A DNA stretch of 33,849 nucleotides from a virus. Positions 1-8,849 of this stretch are shown one piece after another. The stretch lies in the IMG/VR virus record IMGVR_UViG_3300025276_004711, positions 1 to 33,849 of that record, one strand, 5' to 3'. The translations under genes and the position numbers were made by a program. Under the pieces are notes generated by a model. That model was not told where the DNA came from, did not search any database, and saw nothing but the letters and a program-made list of their open reading frames with translations. Position 1 is the stretch's first letter; every line of letters starts with the position of its first letter.

Positions 1-120
1 CGCTATAGGTTTATTGACTAATTTATACAATGGCTCACTCAGCTTAATTAACTCAAGCCTGTCATTGAGCCGAGCCGCAAAAAATAAGCATGAAAGACTA
101 GGAGAATGAACAACTATAAT
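1..120 (-). CDS. Partial reading frame after the tail fibre, no canonical start
   Basis: A 40-codon open frame runs off the window start just downstream of the tail fibre stop. The translation looks protein-like and ends in LSEPLYKLVNKPIA. No ATG, GTG or TTG is available at its beginning. A good AGGAG at 131-135 is nine bases from an ATT codon (118-120), the only candidate start I see. The ATG one base after AGGAG opens a different frame that stops after four codons (MSKL). A tail fibre chaperone or a Mu gin/com/mom-type gene could sit here by position, but I do not recognise it. The gene may be degraded, use ATT, or be frame-corrected at the RNA level. Confidence 0.3.
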   Translation of the reverse strand, partial: MIVVHSPSLSCLFFAARLNDRLELIKLSEPLYKLVNKPIA

Positions 121-136
121 TTGCTCATTCTCCTAG
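98..136 (-). promoter_or_regulatory. 12-bp hairpin covering the Shine-Dalgarno of the post-fibre gene
   Basis: CTAGGAGAATGA (98-109 on the plus strand) is exactly inverted at 125-136 around a 15-base loop. In minus-strand RNA the first arm contains AGGAG and the following AUG, so folding would hide that ribosome site. There is no uridine run after the second arm, so this is a poor intrinsic terminator. It could be either a weak terminator after the tail fibre or a translational switch. Confidence 0.5.
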
Positions 137-139
137 GAA

Positions 140-1954
140 TTAGAACCACTCTAGTAAGATGTATTCATTTTGTAATGTAGCATCAGTGGCTAGCGTTGGT
201 GGGGTTGTTGACATATCAAATATTGTGGCTATTGCGCTTTGTCGACCAAGCTCACGTTGAAAAATTTGCAAGACTTTTGTAATGGAGCCTGTCTGTTGAA
301 ATTTAACCGTAATGCCACCATCGGCGCCTGATAACATTTCAAAATTAAACTTAACCTCTATGGCTCCAACAGGCAAAGCAGGGGGTTTACCAACACTAAG
401 AAGGGCGCCATCAAAATCAGAAGATGATGATACGGTCCAAGCTCCAGCTACCATTCGTAATACTGCATATCCTTTAGGCTTAATCACAGCAGGCGTTAGC
501 TGCATTAGCTTAGCTTGGCGGCCTAGTAACGTATTATCTTTGAAGTAAGTTGTACCATCAAAATGACCTAAAAAACCTTTAGCAGAAGAACAAAACAAGC
601 TAACAAAGGCTTTGAAAATCATTGTGTTACCTAGCCTACTCAAATGTATTTGATCGAAAAGATAATTTTTATCATTATAAAAATATCGATAAACATCTAA
701 AAACAAAGCGTCATTTTCTACAGCCACACGCTTTTCGGCCTCTACCATATCTCTCATGGTGTACCCGTTAAAAACGACATTATCTGGATAATGATTAGGT
801 AGCAGTGCTGGATTTCCAGGGGTACTATTCATTAGAATGACCTGAATATTTGGATTACTCAACTTTGCGTTTTGTATTATATCGTTCAAATTTTCAACAT
901 GTTCATCCAGCGTCAGGCTCAATCTATCGTTGGCACCAATTTGAAGCACTAGAATATCTGGTGCATATTGTCCGATTCTTGCTTCGTACTCAGCTAAAAT
1001 GTCAGCAGATGTAGCACCGCCTTTGCCAGTCATTTTTACTGTAGTCTTTTTTGTACCCACTGCATTTACATAAAATGAGCCGGGGGGAGACACTAAAGAG
1101 CTATCATCTACATTCCTAAAATTTTGAAAAGTAATTTTAAGAGGCTTGTCGGCACTAGAGTATTTTGACAAAACCAGCTCAAAAGGGGATAAATTCTTGT
1201 AATTAGTGCTATTACCGATAACTACAACTGATTGAAGTTCTGGGCCAGAACCGTTATCAGCATAAACATCGAACTTAAAGTCATCTCCTTCTGCATTATG
1301 CATCATGTAGATAACGGTTTTTGGAGACTGAACGTTTGCAGAACGTACGCTAAATCCGATTATGTCAGCACTTGTCTGTGGGGAAATTTTGGCTACTCTT
1401 CCATTAAACGGTGCCACAAATGAATTTTCTGTTGTTTTAGAAATAACAGGGCTACCCGCTTTAATGACATAACTAATGTTATCACCATAGACAAAGCATG
1501 GATCGCAGGTATGAATGAAGTCTCTCAGCATAAAAGACCATGAGCGAATACCAGGGTAACATTCGTATGCATTTAATTCGTAAGGAAAGTTATATCCGTA
1601 GTTATTGAATGATAATGAATCACCAGTAATTACCACTGTGTACCCATCGGCCTCTAATTTTGCAGAGATGTCTTTTGGTTTGTTTTTATAAAAAATATCT
1701 TTAATAGGAACATCATATAATGGCTTTATCGGCGCTAAAGCCTTCAACAAATGATCATCTTTTGTTGGGTCAAATATAATCCCCTGAGCGGCCAACGCAT
1801 TCTGAAACTCTGCTATCACATGGTTAAACCAATCTGCACCTGGATAGCTTGGTTTATTGTCATCACCTGACTCAGTAAACCAGCCAGGTGAACCAGATAC
1901 TGGCTTAGCTGCTGGACGCGCTACTGCTTGTGAACCATTACGTAACGGATGCAT
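140..1954 (-). CDS. Tail fibre / tail spike with SGNH (GDSL) hydrolase domain
   Basis: 604 aa. The N-terminus (about 1-80) resembles the virion-attachment segment of Mu-like fibres (PGADWFNHVIAEFQNAL). An SGNH hydrolase core follows: GDSLS at 111-115 with the nucleophile Ser113, IGAND at 339-343, and D434-x-x-H437 with the catalytic His. About 200 residues separate the Ser motif from the IGAND motif; they carry a probably beta-rich insertion that may bind carbohydrate. The C-terminal ~150 residues probably form the trimeric tip. Such enzymes usually deacetylate surface polysaccharides, so this protein likely binds and de-esterifies the host O-antigen or capsule during adsorption; the substrate is inferred. 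The start has AGGAG seven bases upstream. It takes the place of Mu gene S. Confidence 0.88.
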   Translation of the reverse strand: MHPLRNGSQAVARPAAKPVSGSPGWFTESGDDNKPSYPGADWFNHVIAEFQNALAAQGIIFDPTKDDHLLKALAPIKPLYDVPIKDIFYKNKPKDISAKLEADGYTVVITGDSLSFNNYGYNFPYELNAYECYPGIRSWSFMLRDFIHTCDPCFVYGDNISYVIKAGSPVISKTTENSFVAPFNGRVAKISPQTSADIIGFSVRSANVQSPKTVIYMMHNAEGDDFKFDVYADNGSGPELQSVVVIGNSTNYKNLSPFELVLSKYSSADKPLKITFQNFRNVDDSSLVSPPGSFYVNAVGTKKTTVKMTGKGGATSADILAEYEARIGQYAPDILVLQIGANDRLSLTLDEHVENLNDIIQNAKLSNPNIQVILMNSTPGNPALLPNHYPDNVVFNGYTMRDMVEAEKRVAVENDALFLDVYRYFYNDKNYLFDQIHLSRLGNTMIFKAFVSLFCSSAKGFLGHFDGTTYFKDNTLLGRQAKLMQLTPAVIKPKGYAVLRMVAGAWTVSSSSDFDGALLSVGKPPALPVGAIEVKFNFEMLSGADGGITVKFQQTGSITKVLQIFQRELGRQSAIATIFDMSTTPPTLATDATLQNEYILLEWF

Positions 1955-1984
1955 GTTAACTCTCCTAATCGAAATTCATTTAAA

Positions 1985-2030
1985 CGCCGTTTAAAGCGGT
2001 TTTGTTGATGTTAAAAATGCCTAAACGGCG
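1985..2030 (-). other. Hairpin across the gp48-like stop codon
   Basis: CGCCGTTTA at 1985-1993 pairs with TAAACGGCG at 2022-2030. The second arm includes the last codons and the TAG stop of the upstream gp48-like gene. A smaller dyad, TTTAAACgccGTTTAAA, overlaps the first arm. No uridine run follows, so it may limit read-through into the tail fibre gene or protect mRNA, not act as a strong terminator. Confidence 0.4.
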
Positions 2031-2605
2031 TAGTAAAACTCGTAAAATAATCCGCCAACTTTGTAACGCTGTAGCGTGCATTCGAGCACACGGGCATCTG
2101 ACGTTAGCAAAGGGGTTAATACATCATCCAAACAGGTCATGTATGCGCCTGGTATGCCGTACACATTCACCCGTAAGATGTATCGGTATTTCTGTTCCCA
2201 TAATGGGTAAGTGCATGAGCGCAAACAGTGGTGCGGGAACGTCTCATCAACCTCAACCGTAAAGCCCAGATCGGTGGCTAATTTCTGGATATTCCATGCT
2301 TGCAAACCACCCTTACGGTGGTACTTCTCAACCACGGAATAACGACGATATTCAATGCTTGATACTGGCTCCGCTACGCACTCAGGAAGCCCCAAATAGG
2401 TTTCCCACTCATCCAGCATCTGCAAGGTTGTTTCTGGCCGCATCTCAAGTAGCAGATTATCGGCACTGACTTCGGCTTGCTCTAAACGGGGCGCATAACC
2501 TTGGCTGTACTTATAAAGATCTAATGACGTAGAACGCTGCCACAGCACACCACGTGGCATCTGTGACAGGATGGCATTAGTCCACTGCGCTACGGAGTGC
2601 CCCAT
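2021..2605 (-). CDS. Mu gp48-like baseplate protein (YmfQ, DUF2313)
   Basis: 194 aa, the usual length of the family. It begins MGHSVAQWTNAILSQMPRG and carries the family's WxxxxLGLPE region (EWETYLGLPE), followed by an RR-x-Y-x-V-V-E-K segment (YRRYSVVEKYHRKGG). In Mu-like phages gp48 is part of the contractile-tail baseplate and links it with the fibres. The gene overlaps the gp47-like gene upstream by 16 bases, which suggests translational coupling within the baseplate operon. It is followed by the tail fibre after a 66-base gap containing a hairpin. Confidence 0.88.
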   Translation of the reverse strand: MGHSVAQWTNAILSQMPRGVLWQRSTSLDLYKYSQGYAPRLEQAEVSADNLLLEMRPETTLQMLDEWETYLGLPECVAEPVSSIEYRRYSVVEKYHRKGGLQAWNIQKLATDLGFTVEVDETFPHHCLRSCTYPLWEQKYRYILRVNVYGIPGAYMTCLDDVLTPLLTSDARVLECTLQRYKVGGLFYEFYYAV

Positions 2606-3657
2606 GTAATGGCTCCCAATGCATGTAGCTCGGTATCGGTGGCGGTTACATCAGCGCTTAAATCCAGCTCGTAATCACTTATGCCAACGGTTGATCCAAT
2701 AGCTGTTCTAACCGCACTTAATAGCAAGGTTGAACCTGGGCTGAGTGTCTTAAAATAACCATTTACACTGGCCTGCACGCTTTGGCGTAGGCCAGCATTA
2801 TCAGGAAATATCGTGATAGCCAGCGAGGTGGTTTTCAGCGTCAAGGGGATGTAAACCGCTTCTATGCCACCAGGGCGACCAACGTCGGTTCCTGTGGCTG
2901 GGTCTTTATGGCGATAGATATAATCAGCCATGCTGACTTGGTCTATGTAGGTGGGCAAAATGTCGGGGCGACTATCAAATACAAAGGCATAGCCAACCGT
3001 GGCTGGGCCTTGGTAATTATCCACTGCCCACGCACGATCAACGCCTGCTACTTCACGGCACCAACCCACATAATCATGTACAGCACCACCCATTGGTGGG
3101 TTACGCTTACGAAATAACAAACGCTCAAGTACCTGTGCGGGCGTCTCTAACTCAGCACCGCCCGTAAGACCGCCAGAAATACCATTGGGTTGAATGCCTG
3201 GCACAGTTGATACTAAGGTTAATGGCTCACCTGCAAGCAGGTTTCCAGTGGCACCTGTAGCTTTTGCTTCAACCTGCACAATAACATTGCCACCGGAGGG
3301 CGCATTCGATAGCGTCACTTGATATAAGCGGCCATCTGAATGTGTCATCACAGTGTCAATTGGGATCGCTGAATTACCCACAAAGGTCACAGGGCCAGTT
3401 GCGTTGGTAGCCAGCTTTTGAATAACGCCCTCAAAGCGAGCGGTATCGATAATGGTTTGGTCTTCTGACTCAGAAGAGGGAATTATCTGGCGTACTATCC
3501 AGCTTTGATAATCGTAAAGGTCCCGAACGCTGCCGCTCACAGCAGCATTTAGGGCCTGCTCGATACCAAACTTAGGTAAGATGGTATCTAACGAGGCTTC
3601 AATATCAATTAATCCGCTGTCGATTAAACTGCGTAGCGTAGGTACATTAAACGGCAC
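2590..3657 (-). CDS. Baseplate wedge protein, Mu gp47-like (baseplate J)
   Basis: 355 aa, baseplate J-like family. The N-terminus reads PFNVPTLRSLIDSGLIDIEA, and the PPMGGAVHDYVGWCREVAGVD segment is the diagnostic central motif of J proteins. These proteins form the wedge of the contractile baseplate. The frame is open 48 bases further upstream to an ATG at 3705, but GTG at 3655-3657 has GGGAG five bases upstream and gives the usual family N-terminus, so I chose it. It overlaps the gp46-like gene by 11 bases. Confidence 0.9.
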   Translation of the reverse strand: MPFNVPTLRSLIDSGLIDIEASLDTILPKFGIEQALNAAVSGSVRDLYDYQSWIVRQIIPSSESEDQTIIDTARFEGVIQKLATNATGPVTFVGNSAIPIDTVMTHSDGRLYQVTLSNAPSGGNVIVQVEAKATGATGNLLAGEPLTLVSTVPGIQPNGISGGLTGGAELETPAQVLERLLFRKRNPPMGGAVHDYVGWCREVAGVDRAWAVDNYQGPATVGYAFVFDSRPDILPTYIDQVSMADYIYRHKDPATGTDVGRPGGIEAVYIPLTLKTTSLAITIFPDNAGLRQSVQASVNGYFKTLSPGSTLLLSAVRTAIGSTVGISDYELDLSADVTATDTELHALGAITWGTP

Positions 3658-4111
3658 GTTGCGTCTCCCATCGTTTTGACACGGTAAACGAGATAACCTC
3701 GTCATCAGGTTTAGTGATCACAATGTTCAAGGCCAAGGTTTGAAAACGCGGAATAGAACCCGTCACTTTTACGCTTTTGGCCAACGCACCCTCACCGGTA
3801 TCTTTAAGCATCCAAGCCAGTGCATCTTCGGCATATTTAACCGCTTTATTACGCACTTCTGTTGTCAGCTTTTCGCGATACAGCAACCACAATTTACTGC
3901 CCCAAGGCGCATCGTAAAAAGTGTCACCAGGCCAACCTCTAAGGTCGTTAGATGCATCTGGCAATTCATCTGAATCATCCGCTCTTGCATCAGTAAACAG
4001 TGAGATCAAAACGAGGGCGGATATCTCACCATCGATATCACCACCCTCGTTGCTGCCATCAATCAGCACACCTGAATTTTTCACCATGTCTAACACGATG
4101 CTTACACTCAT
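3647..4111 (-). CDS. Baseplate protein, Mu gp46-like
   Basis: 154 aa. It matches the phage GP46 family: a short acidic N-terminus, then DLRGWPGDTF, which in this family reads WWGD or WPGD, and SKLWLLYREKLT. This is the counterpart of P2 gpW/gp25-type wedge components that join the baseplate hub to the wedges. The gene overlaps the gp47-like gene downstream and follows the gp45-like gene by seven bases, so the baseplate genes form one translation unit. Confidence 0.88.
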   Translation of the reverse strand: MSVSIVLDMVKNSGVLIDGSNEGGDIDGEISALVLISLFTDARADDSDELPDASNDLRGWPGDTFYDAPWGSKLWLLYREKLTTEVRNKAVKYAEDALAWMLKDTGEGALAKSVKVTGSIPRFQTLALNIVITKPDDEVISFTVSKRWETQRAV

Positions 4112-4118
4112 AAAAAAC

Positions 4119-4721
4119 CTATTGAGGTGTGGTTGTTGGTCTACCTTCTGCGTCGTTGTGGGTGTGGCCTAGGTAAGAAATATTATTAGCGCTTAAATCA
4201 GATCCAGTAACAACACTGTCTGAGGTAATACCGCTAACGGCATAAATACCGAGGTCTGTTGATATGCCACCTGTCACATGCAAAGGGCCTTGAATTAATG
4301 TTTCAGGTGAGATGATAGTAAAGGAGTTGGCGACTTCGAAAATAACGTCGGTTGCTGTAACCAGTATCTTTCCGTCTTTGGTCAAGCGGATTTTATGCCC
4401 TTCAAGATGGTATAGAAAAACATCACCACTTTCACCTTTTGGCCGATATTTTTTATCTTCAACAGCAATGGCAACCAAACCAGAAAGCGACCCACCCAGC
4501 GCGGCCAATATCGCCTCAGACCCCGCAGGCGGAACAGAGCTAATACCGTAATTTTGAAACCGCTCAATATTATCGGCAGACTCATCTGCATGCATTTTTA
4601 CCTGTAGGTTTTGACGCTGCAGGTCTTCAACAAGGTCAGTCACAATGGCACGGGTCAGCATGCCTGTAATGCGGCGTCTAATGGGGGCAAGTAGCCTATC
4701 AATATAACGAGTCGTTACCAT
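4119..4721 (-). CDS. Central spike protein, Mu gp45-like
   Basis: 200 aa, the length of Mu gp45. The N-terminal helix and OB-type region (about 1-110) is followed by a beta-helical stretch (about 110-180). The apex sequence LGHTHND has a His186-x-His188 pair, the motif that holds an iron ion at the tip of P2 and Mu type spikes. The protein forms the trimeric membrane-piercing needle below the hub. It overlaps the hub gene P by seven bases. Confidence 0.92.
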   Translation of the reverse strand: MVTTRYIDRLLAPIRRRITGMLTRAIVTDLVEDLQRQNLQVKMHADESADNIERFQNYGISSVPPAGSEAILAALGGSLSGLVAIAVEDKKYRPKGESGDVFLYHLEGHKIRLTKDGKILVTATDVIFEVANSFTIISPETLIQGPLHVTGGISTDLGIYAVSGITSDSVVTGSDLSANNISYLGHTHNDAEGRPTTTPQ

Positions 4722-5797
4722 TGGCCACCGCCTAACTTGGTTTCTTTTGCCGCTTCTGCAGGAACATCCATGGCATCAGGTTTAACCACACTAATCACCG
4801 CCAAACGGCCTGCATCGTCTTCGCTAAACATTATCGAGGCAATCAACATCTCTTCATCTAAACCCAATATCTCATCGATAACAGGGGTAATAGTATTGAT
4901 GTTCCAAAGCTTGCCCGTTTGCGGAATGCGCCAGCCTGTTACAGTATATTCAGCACTGTTTGATTTACCTATGCTGCGTTGGCGTTCCCACTGGCCGCGC
5001 TTAGCTGCGCCCTCTGCCGTAGTGATCTCTTCATTGACAATAATCATAGGGCGATAACGGCTAATATCACTGTCTGTAATATCGGCTTTAATACCGCCAA
5101 CGGTAGATAATGCCGAACTATCCCACTTTTCACCAAAGGCAGCACCTGCGGCTTTAACGGTAAACTTGCTATACCGCTGACGCCAACTAAAACGGCCACG
5201 GGCAGCAAGCACGTTTTCACCCAGTATCAATGACACACCCGCCTTAACTTTACTGGCACGGGTGATCACCAAATTACCAAAGGTATCGCTGGTCAACAGT
5301 ACGCCACGCTGTCTAGCCAAACGTGATAACAGTTCATGCGGGGTTTCACCTTGCTCAATTTGAATGCGCGCAAAGGCCTCACCCACATCAGTATTAACAA
5401 CCACCTTAATACCAAACGGCTTGCATACTGTGTTCGCTATCTGCGTTAGAGTTTGGTTATTAAACTGGCCGCTTGGGTGGTCAACTGAGCAATCAACTAA
5501 ATCAGCGGTTTTATCACGACCACTCACACTAATGGTCACTGTGGTGGCATCATAGCTGGGGATCCAATCATCAACATAACCCGTAATAACCCGCTCACTG
5601 CCAATATCAACCGTGCATGCTTGGCCTTGCTTAATGGGTTCAACAAACGCTTTATATTGCTGCTCGCTGTCTTGCCACTTCCACGTTAGCTCTAACGAGA
5701 ACGAGCCAGACATTGCCTCAAGCGAACGAGTCACCTCAACCTTAGTCCAGCCCTGGTAAACATTGCCACCGGCTTTTAATACAATCGGTTCGGCCAT
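4715..5797 (-). CDS. P: Baseplate hub protein gpP (Mu gp44-like)
   Basis: 360 aa. It matches the Mu gp44 hub family: the N-terminal GNVYQGWTKVEVTRSLEAMSG start, then the VTGYVDDW-type strand (ERVITGYVDDWIP) and SGRDKTADLVDCS, which belong to the gp27-like hub fold. It forms the trimeric hub at the end of the tail tube, to which the gp45 spike is attached. Start and stop overlap the neighbouring genes by one base (N) and seven bases (gp45). In Mu a late promoter lies just upstream of P; I see no clear promoter here because the upstream region is coding. Confidence 0.9.
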   Translation of the reverse strand: MAEPIVLKAGGNVYQGWTKVEVTRSLEAMSGSFSLELTWKWQDSEQQYKAFVEPIKQGQACTVDIGSERVITGYVDDWIPSYDATTVTISVSGRDKTADLVDCSVDHPSGQFNNQTLTQIANTVCKPFGIKVVVNTDVGEAFARIQIEQGETPHELLSRLARQRGVLLTSDTFGNLVITRASKVKAGVSLILGENVLAARGRFSWRQRYSKFTVKAAGAAFGEKWDSSALSTVGGIKADITDSDISRYRPMIIVNEEITTAEGAAKRGQWERQRSIGKSNSAEYTVTGWRIPQTGKLWNINTITPVIDEILGLDEEMLIASIMFSEDDAGRLAVISVVKPDAMDVPAEAAKETKLGGGQW

Positions 5798-7113
5798 CAG
5801 TTTATTACCTCAACCTTATCAGTAGGCAAAATAAACGCAGGGTTAGCAAAACCGTTACGTTGCACTATGCTATCACGTCGTTCTGTGTTGGCCGTTTCTT
5901 GCCAGGCAACTAATGCAACCGGTACCGACTCAATAGGCTTGTAAATGCTCACCTGCGGTAATAACTCTGCACGGGCGCGTGTATCAGCTAGCACTGACTG
6001 CCTTAACACACGCATATTACGCCACACTGACGAACGGCTACTCTCAACTGCAGCTGCTGCGTAAACAGCTAATCTATCGGCAATGCCATAACCAATATTT
6101 TTAAGCTGTTGCCCCGTCAATATCGCATTACGCTCAGCACCCGACAGGCTTTGTAATACTGTTGCTTCATCATCAAGCTTTTGCACAATATCGGCATCGC
6201 CCAACGCCAAGCATTCAGACAACACCGCGCGGTTAAGCGTTAAGTTTTTAAACGCCGCAGCATTGGCGATCACCGCCGCCTGCTTTGATGGGTTAGCCAG
6301 CTTAGGTACCGAACCGGCTTTACCCCCTTCGCTTGATATATCACGCGCTAAGCCACCAGTAATCGCCAGCTCTGCACGGGTACCTTGCCAACGGTTTTGC
6401 ACGTTCTGATAAACACCTAAAGCGCGAATAGGGTCTTTAACCACGCCTTTAATGTCTTCCATCAGGCCCATTGTTTCACGTGCCAAGTCACCAGGGTAAG
6501 CAAGCAGCTCACCTATAGAGTCTTTAGCGCGCATCAATCTATCTGTCCACTCACGCAAATCATCAGGCAATGATGGCAGGTTGCGGGTCAGCTCATCTAA
6601 ATCATCTAAAAACAGATCAACCATATCGCCAGCACCTTCTAAGGTGTCGGTATCAAACTCATCTTCAAAGGCTTTATCAACGGCATCTTTGGTATTGTCA
6701 GCATCAGCATTAATCTGTTTGGCGGTATCTGATTTGGCATTCGGGAATAGGTTTTCACCCACTTCAAATACTTCAAAGTTAATGGTGGCGGTACCATCAA
6801 TGCGATTAACCAGCTTGTGGCTAACCTTGCCCACTTGCACTTTACGAATACCAAACCATGGGTGAACCAGCTCACCCGCACCAGGCTTGTTTAATGCTTC
6901 AAGAATAGCTTGCAACTGCTCAAAGTAATCAGCACCCACCACGCGGCCACTAATGCGCTCTTGGGTAAGCACCTTGCCGTTATCTTCGGTATAGCCAATC
7001 TCTTTTTTAGGGTAAGCATGGGGGATGGCGCGACGGCCACTTTCGCCATCGGCTTCTTCTAATAAAAATTCAACACCTCGAAACGAGGCAGTTAAACGGT
7101 CTTCAAATGCCAT
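5797..7113 (-). CDS. N: Tail/baseplate protein gpN (DNA circularisation protein N family)
   Basis: 438 aa. The N-terminal domain (about 1-110) is the DNA_circ_N family, with FRGVEFLLEEADGESGRR and HPWFGIRKVQVG. The rest is mostly helical. The family name comes from an old Mu assignment; structural work treats gpN as a baseplate/tail component like T4 gp53/gp54-type adaptor proteins, so a role in tail assembly is more likely than enzymatic circularisation. It lies directly between the tape measure and the hub gene, the normal Mu position. Confidence 0.9.
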   Translation of the reverse strand: MAFEDRLTASFRGVEFLLEEADGESGRRAIPHAYPKKEIGYTEDNGKVLTQERISGRVVGADYFEQLQAILEALNKPGAGELVHPWFGIRKVQVGKVSHKLVNRIDGTATINFEVFEVGENLFPNAKSDTAKQINADADNTKDAVDKAFEDEFDTDTLEGAGDMVDLFLDDLDELTRNLPSLPDDLREWTDRLMRAKDSIGELLAYPGDLARETMGLMEDIKGVVKDPIRALGVYQNVQNRWQGTRAELAITGGLARDISSEGGKAGSVPKLANPSKQAAVIANAAAFKNLTLNRAVLSECLALGDADIVQKLDDEATVLQSLSGAERNAILTGQQLKNIGYGIADRLAVYAAAAVESSRSSVWRNMRVLRQSVLADTRARAELLPQVSIYKPIESVPVALVAWQETANTERRDSIVQRNGFANPAFILPTDKVEVIN

Positions 7114-7136
7114 TTAAAGCTCCTATAACTTTCGAG

Positions 7137-8849
7137 TTAATTAATGCCATTATCGGCATCAACAGTAACGCCTAGTGGAACATTGCGAGGGGTAACCTTT
7201 ATACGATCATCGGATACCGCAATATCAAGTGCTAGCTTACTACTGACACCATTCACCATGCCTGCAATGTCAGAGCCCGCATTAACATCTTTAATGCCGC
7301 TACCAAATACACTGGGTAACAAATCAGATAACGTGGTGGCCTTAGCCCACTTGGCAAAATCAGTATCACCCACTGTAGCATCAGCAATAGACTCAACAAT
7401 TGGGTACATAAACAAGGTTGCCAAACCGCCCTTAGCCATTGAGCCTGCCTTACTCCATTTGCTTTTGCCTTTGCCATTACCACCCATAGCATCGGTAATG
7501 TCGGCACCCATTGCACCGCCCATACCGCCACCCATATTAACCACATACACAGGCATCACGCCCATATCGGCAAAGCCACCTTTACCGCCGCCAGCGCCAC
7601 CTTTGCCACCGCCAAATACGCCTTTAATAGAGCCAGCAAGATCTAATCCTTTCTTGGCTGCGACCAAACCACCTACTACCCACAACGCGGCCTCGCCCCA
7701 TTTAAGCCAGTTATCAATGGTTTTATCGTCAACACTATTAATGGCATCGGCTAAATCTTGAATGGGTTTTGATAATCTACTTTCAGCAAATTTATTAAAT
7801 GAGGTATTTAATGATTTAATTGCATTATTAAATTCAGCGGCATTTTTAGCAGAGGATTTTTGTGTTTCACCATATTCACCCGATGAAACTGTCATCTGAG
7901 TTAATAGATCTTTATTCTCTTGCGAATATAAAGCAGCCAAACCCTGCAATGATGTTTGGTCAAATATATCACCCAATTTAAGCGGGTCGTTTTTAGCCTT
8001 ATCTAATATCTCTAATAATAATTCAACAGGCTGGCGTAATTCTTTAGTGCCTTTTTTAAATACTTCGATACCTTGCTGATTTAAAAACTCAACTTTCTTC
8101 TTATCTGAAAAAGTTGCAAACACGGCTTGAATAGATGTCAATGATTCATTGGCATTACCCTTTGCTTTAGCAAACAATTGCACTAATGCGCCCATCTGGG
8201 TAATAGCTTGTGGCCCTTTACTTTGATACGTCGCAAATAACTGCTCTGATATTGAGGCCAAATCTTTAACGTTCACACTACCCACCGCAAACTGGCTGTA
8301 TAAATCATCGATAGTGTTCATTACGTCTTTGGCATCTTTAATGCCTTTCTCGCGGAACTGGGCAAATATCGCCCCGCTTGATTTAGCATCAGCGCCAAAT
8401 GCCTGCATAAACAGGCCCATGTTTTCTAGGTTAGCAATGGTAAACTCAAAGTCACCCGTCTTACCCAGCAGCTCATCAATGGCCGAGGCAAACTCTGTGG
8501 TGTCAATGCGAATATCTTGCTGATTAGCCAGTTCAAGAATATTGTTTTTAAGTGAGGCGACTTGATCATCGGTTAACTTGGCGTTGGTACCAATGCGGGT
8601 CATCTGCTCTGAGAAGTTACCAATATTGCGCACCGTTGCACCGGTAGCGAACGCAGCAGCCATACCCACATAACGATTACCCAAGGTATCAATACCGCGC
8701 CCTGCAGCAGCGGCAGAGCTGCGCACCAGCGTCATTGCCTTTTCGTTACGCTTGGCAAAGTCGCTCATTGAATTGCCGTACTGACGCGCTTTAGCAGCAA
8801 GGTTGCCAGCAAGGTTTAAAATGATATCGGTTTTAAGTTGCTGGGCCAT
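7137..8849 (-). CDS. Tail tape measure protein (Mu gp42-like)
   Basis: 570 aa. The N-terminal half has the phage minor tail/tape measure pattern (KTDIILNLAGNLAAKARQYG, then a long helical region around SEQMTRIGTNAKLTDDQV). A hydrophobic segment near the middle (WGEAALWVVGGLVAAKKG) precedes an unusual glycine-rich stretch of about 50 residues (GGGKGGAGGGKGGF and MGGGMGGAMG). In contractile phages the length of this protein sets tail length. Its start codon overlaps the end of the gp41 frameshift extension, as usual for tail chaperone and tape measure pairs. Confidence 0.9.
   Translation of the reverse strand: MAQQLKTDIILNLAGNLAAKARQYGNSMSDFAKRNEKAMTLVRSSAAAAGRGIDTLGNRYVGMAAAFATGATVRNIGNFSEQMTRIGTNAKLTDDQVASLKNNILELANQQDIRIDTTEFASAIDELLGKTGDFEFTIANLENMGLFMQAFGADAKSSGAIFAQFREKGIKDAKDVMNTIDDLYSQFAVGSVNVKDLASISEQLFATYQSKGPQAITQMGALVQLFAKAKGNANESLTSIQAVFATFSDKKKVEFLNQQGIEVFKKGTKELRQPVELLLEILDKAKNDPLKLGDIFDQTSLQGLAALYSQENKDLLTQMTVSSGEYGETQKSSAKNAAEFNNAIKSLNTSFNKFAESRLSKPIQDLADAINSVDDKTIDNWLKWGEAALWVVGGLVAAKKGLDLAGSIKGVFGGGKGGAGGGKGGFADMGVMPVYVVNMGGGMGGAMGADITDAMGGNGKGKSKWSKAGSMAKGGLATLFMYPIVESIADATVGDTDFAKWAKATTLSDLLPSVFGSGIKDVNAGSDIAGMVNGVSSKLALDIAVSDDRIKVTPRNVPLGVTVDADNGIN

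Noticed and set aside
7144-7761. Plus-strand frame of 205 codons opposite the tape measure gene
   Set aside because: Its Pro/Leu repeats are the mirror of the glycine-rich segment; no ribosome site or family, and it is antisense to a certain gene.
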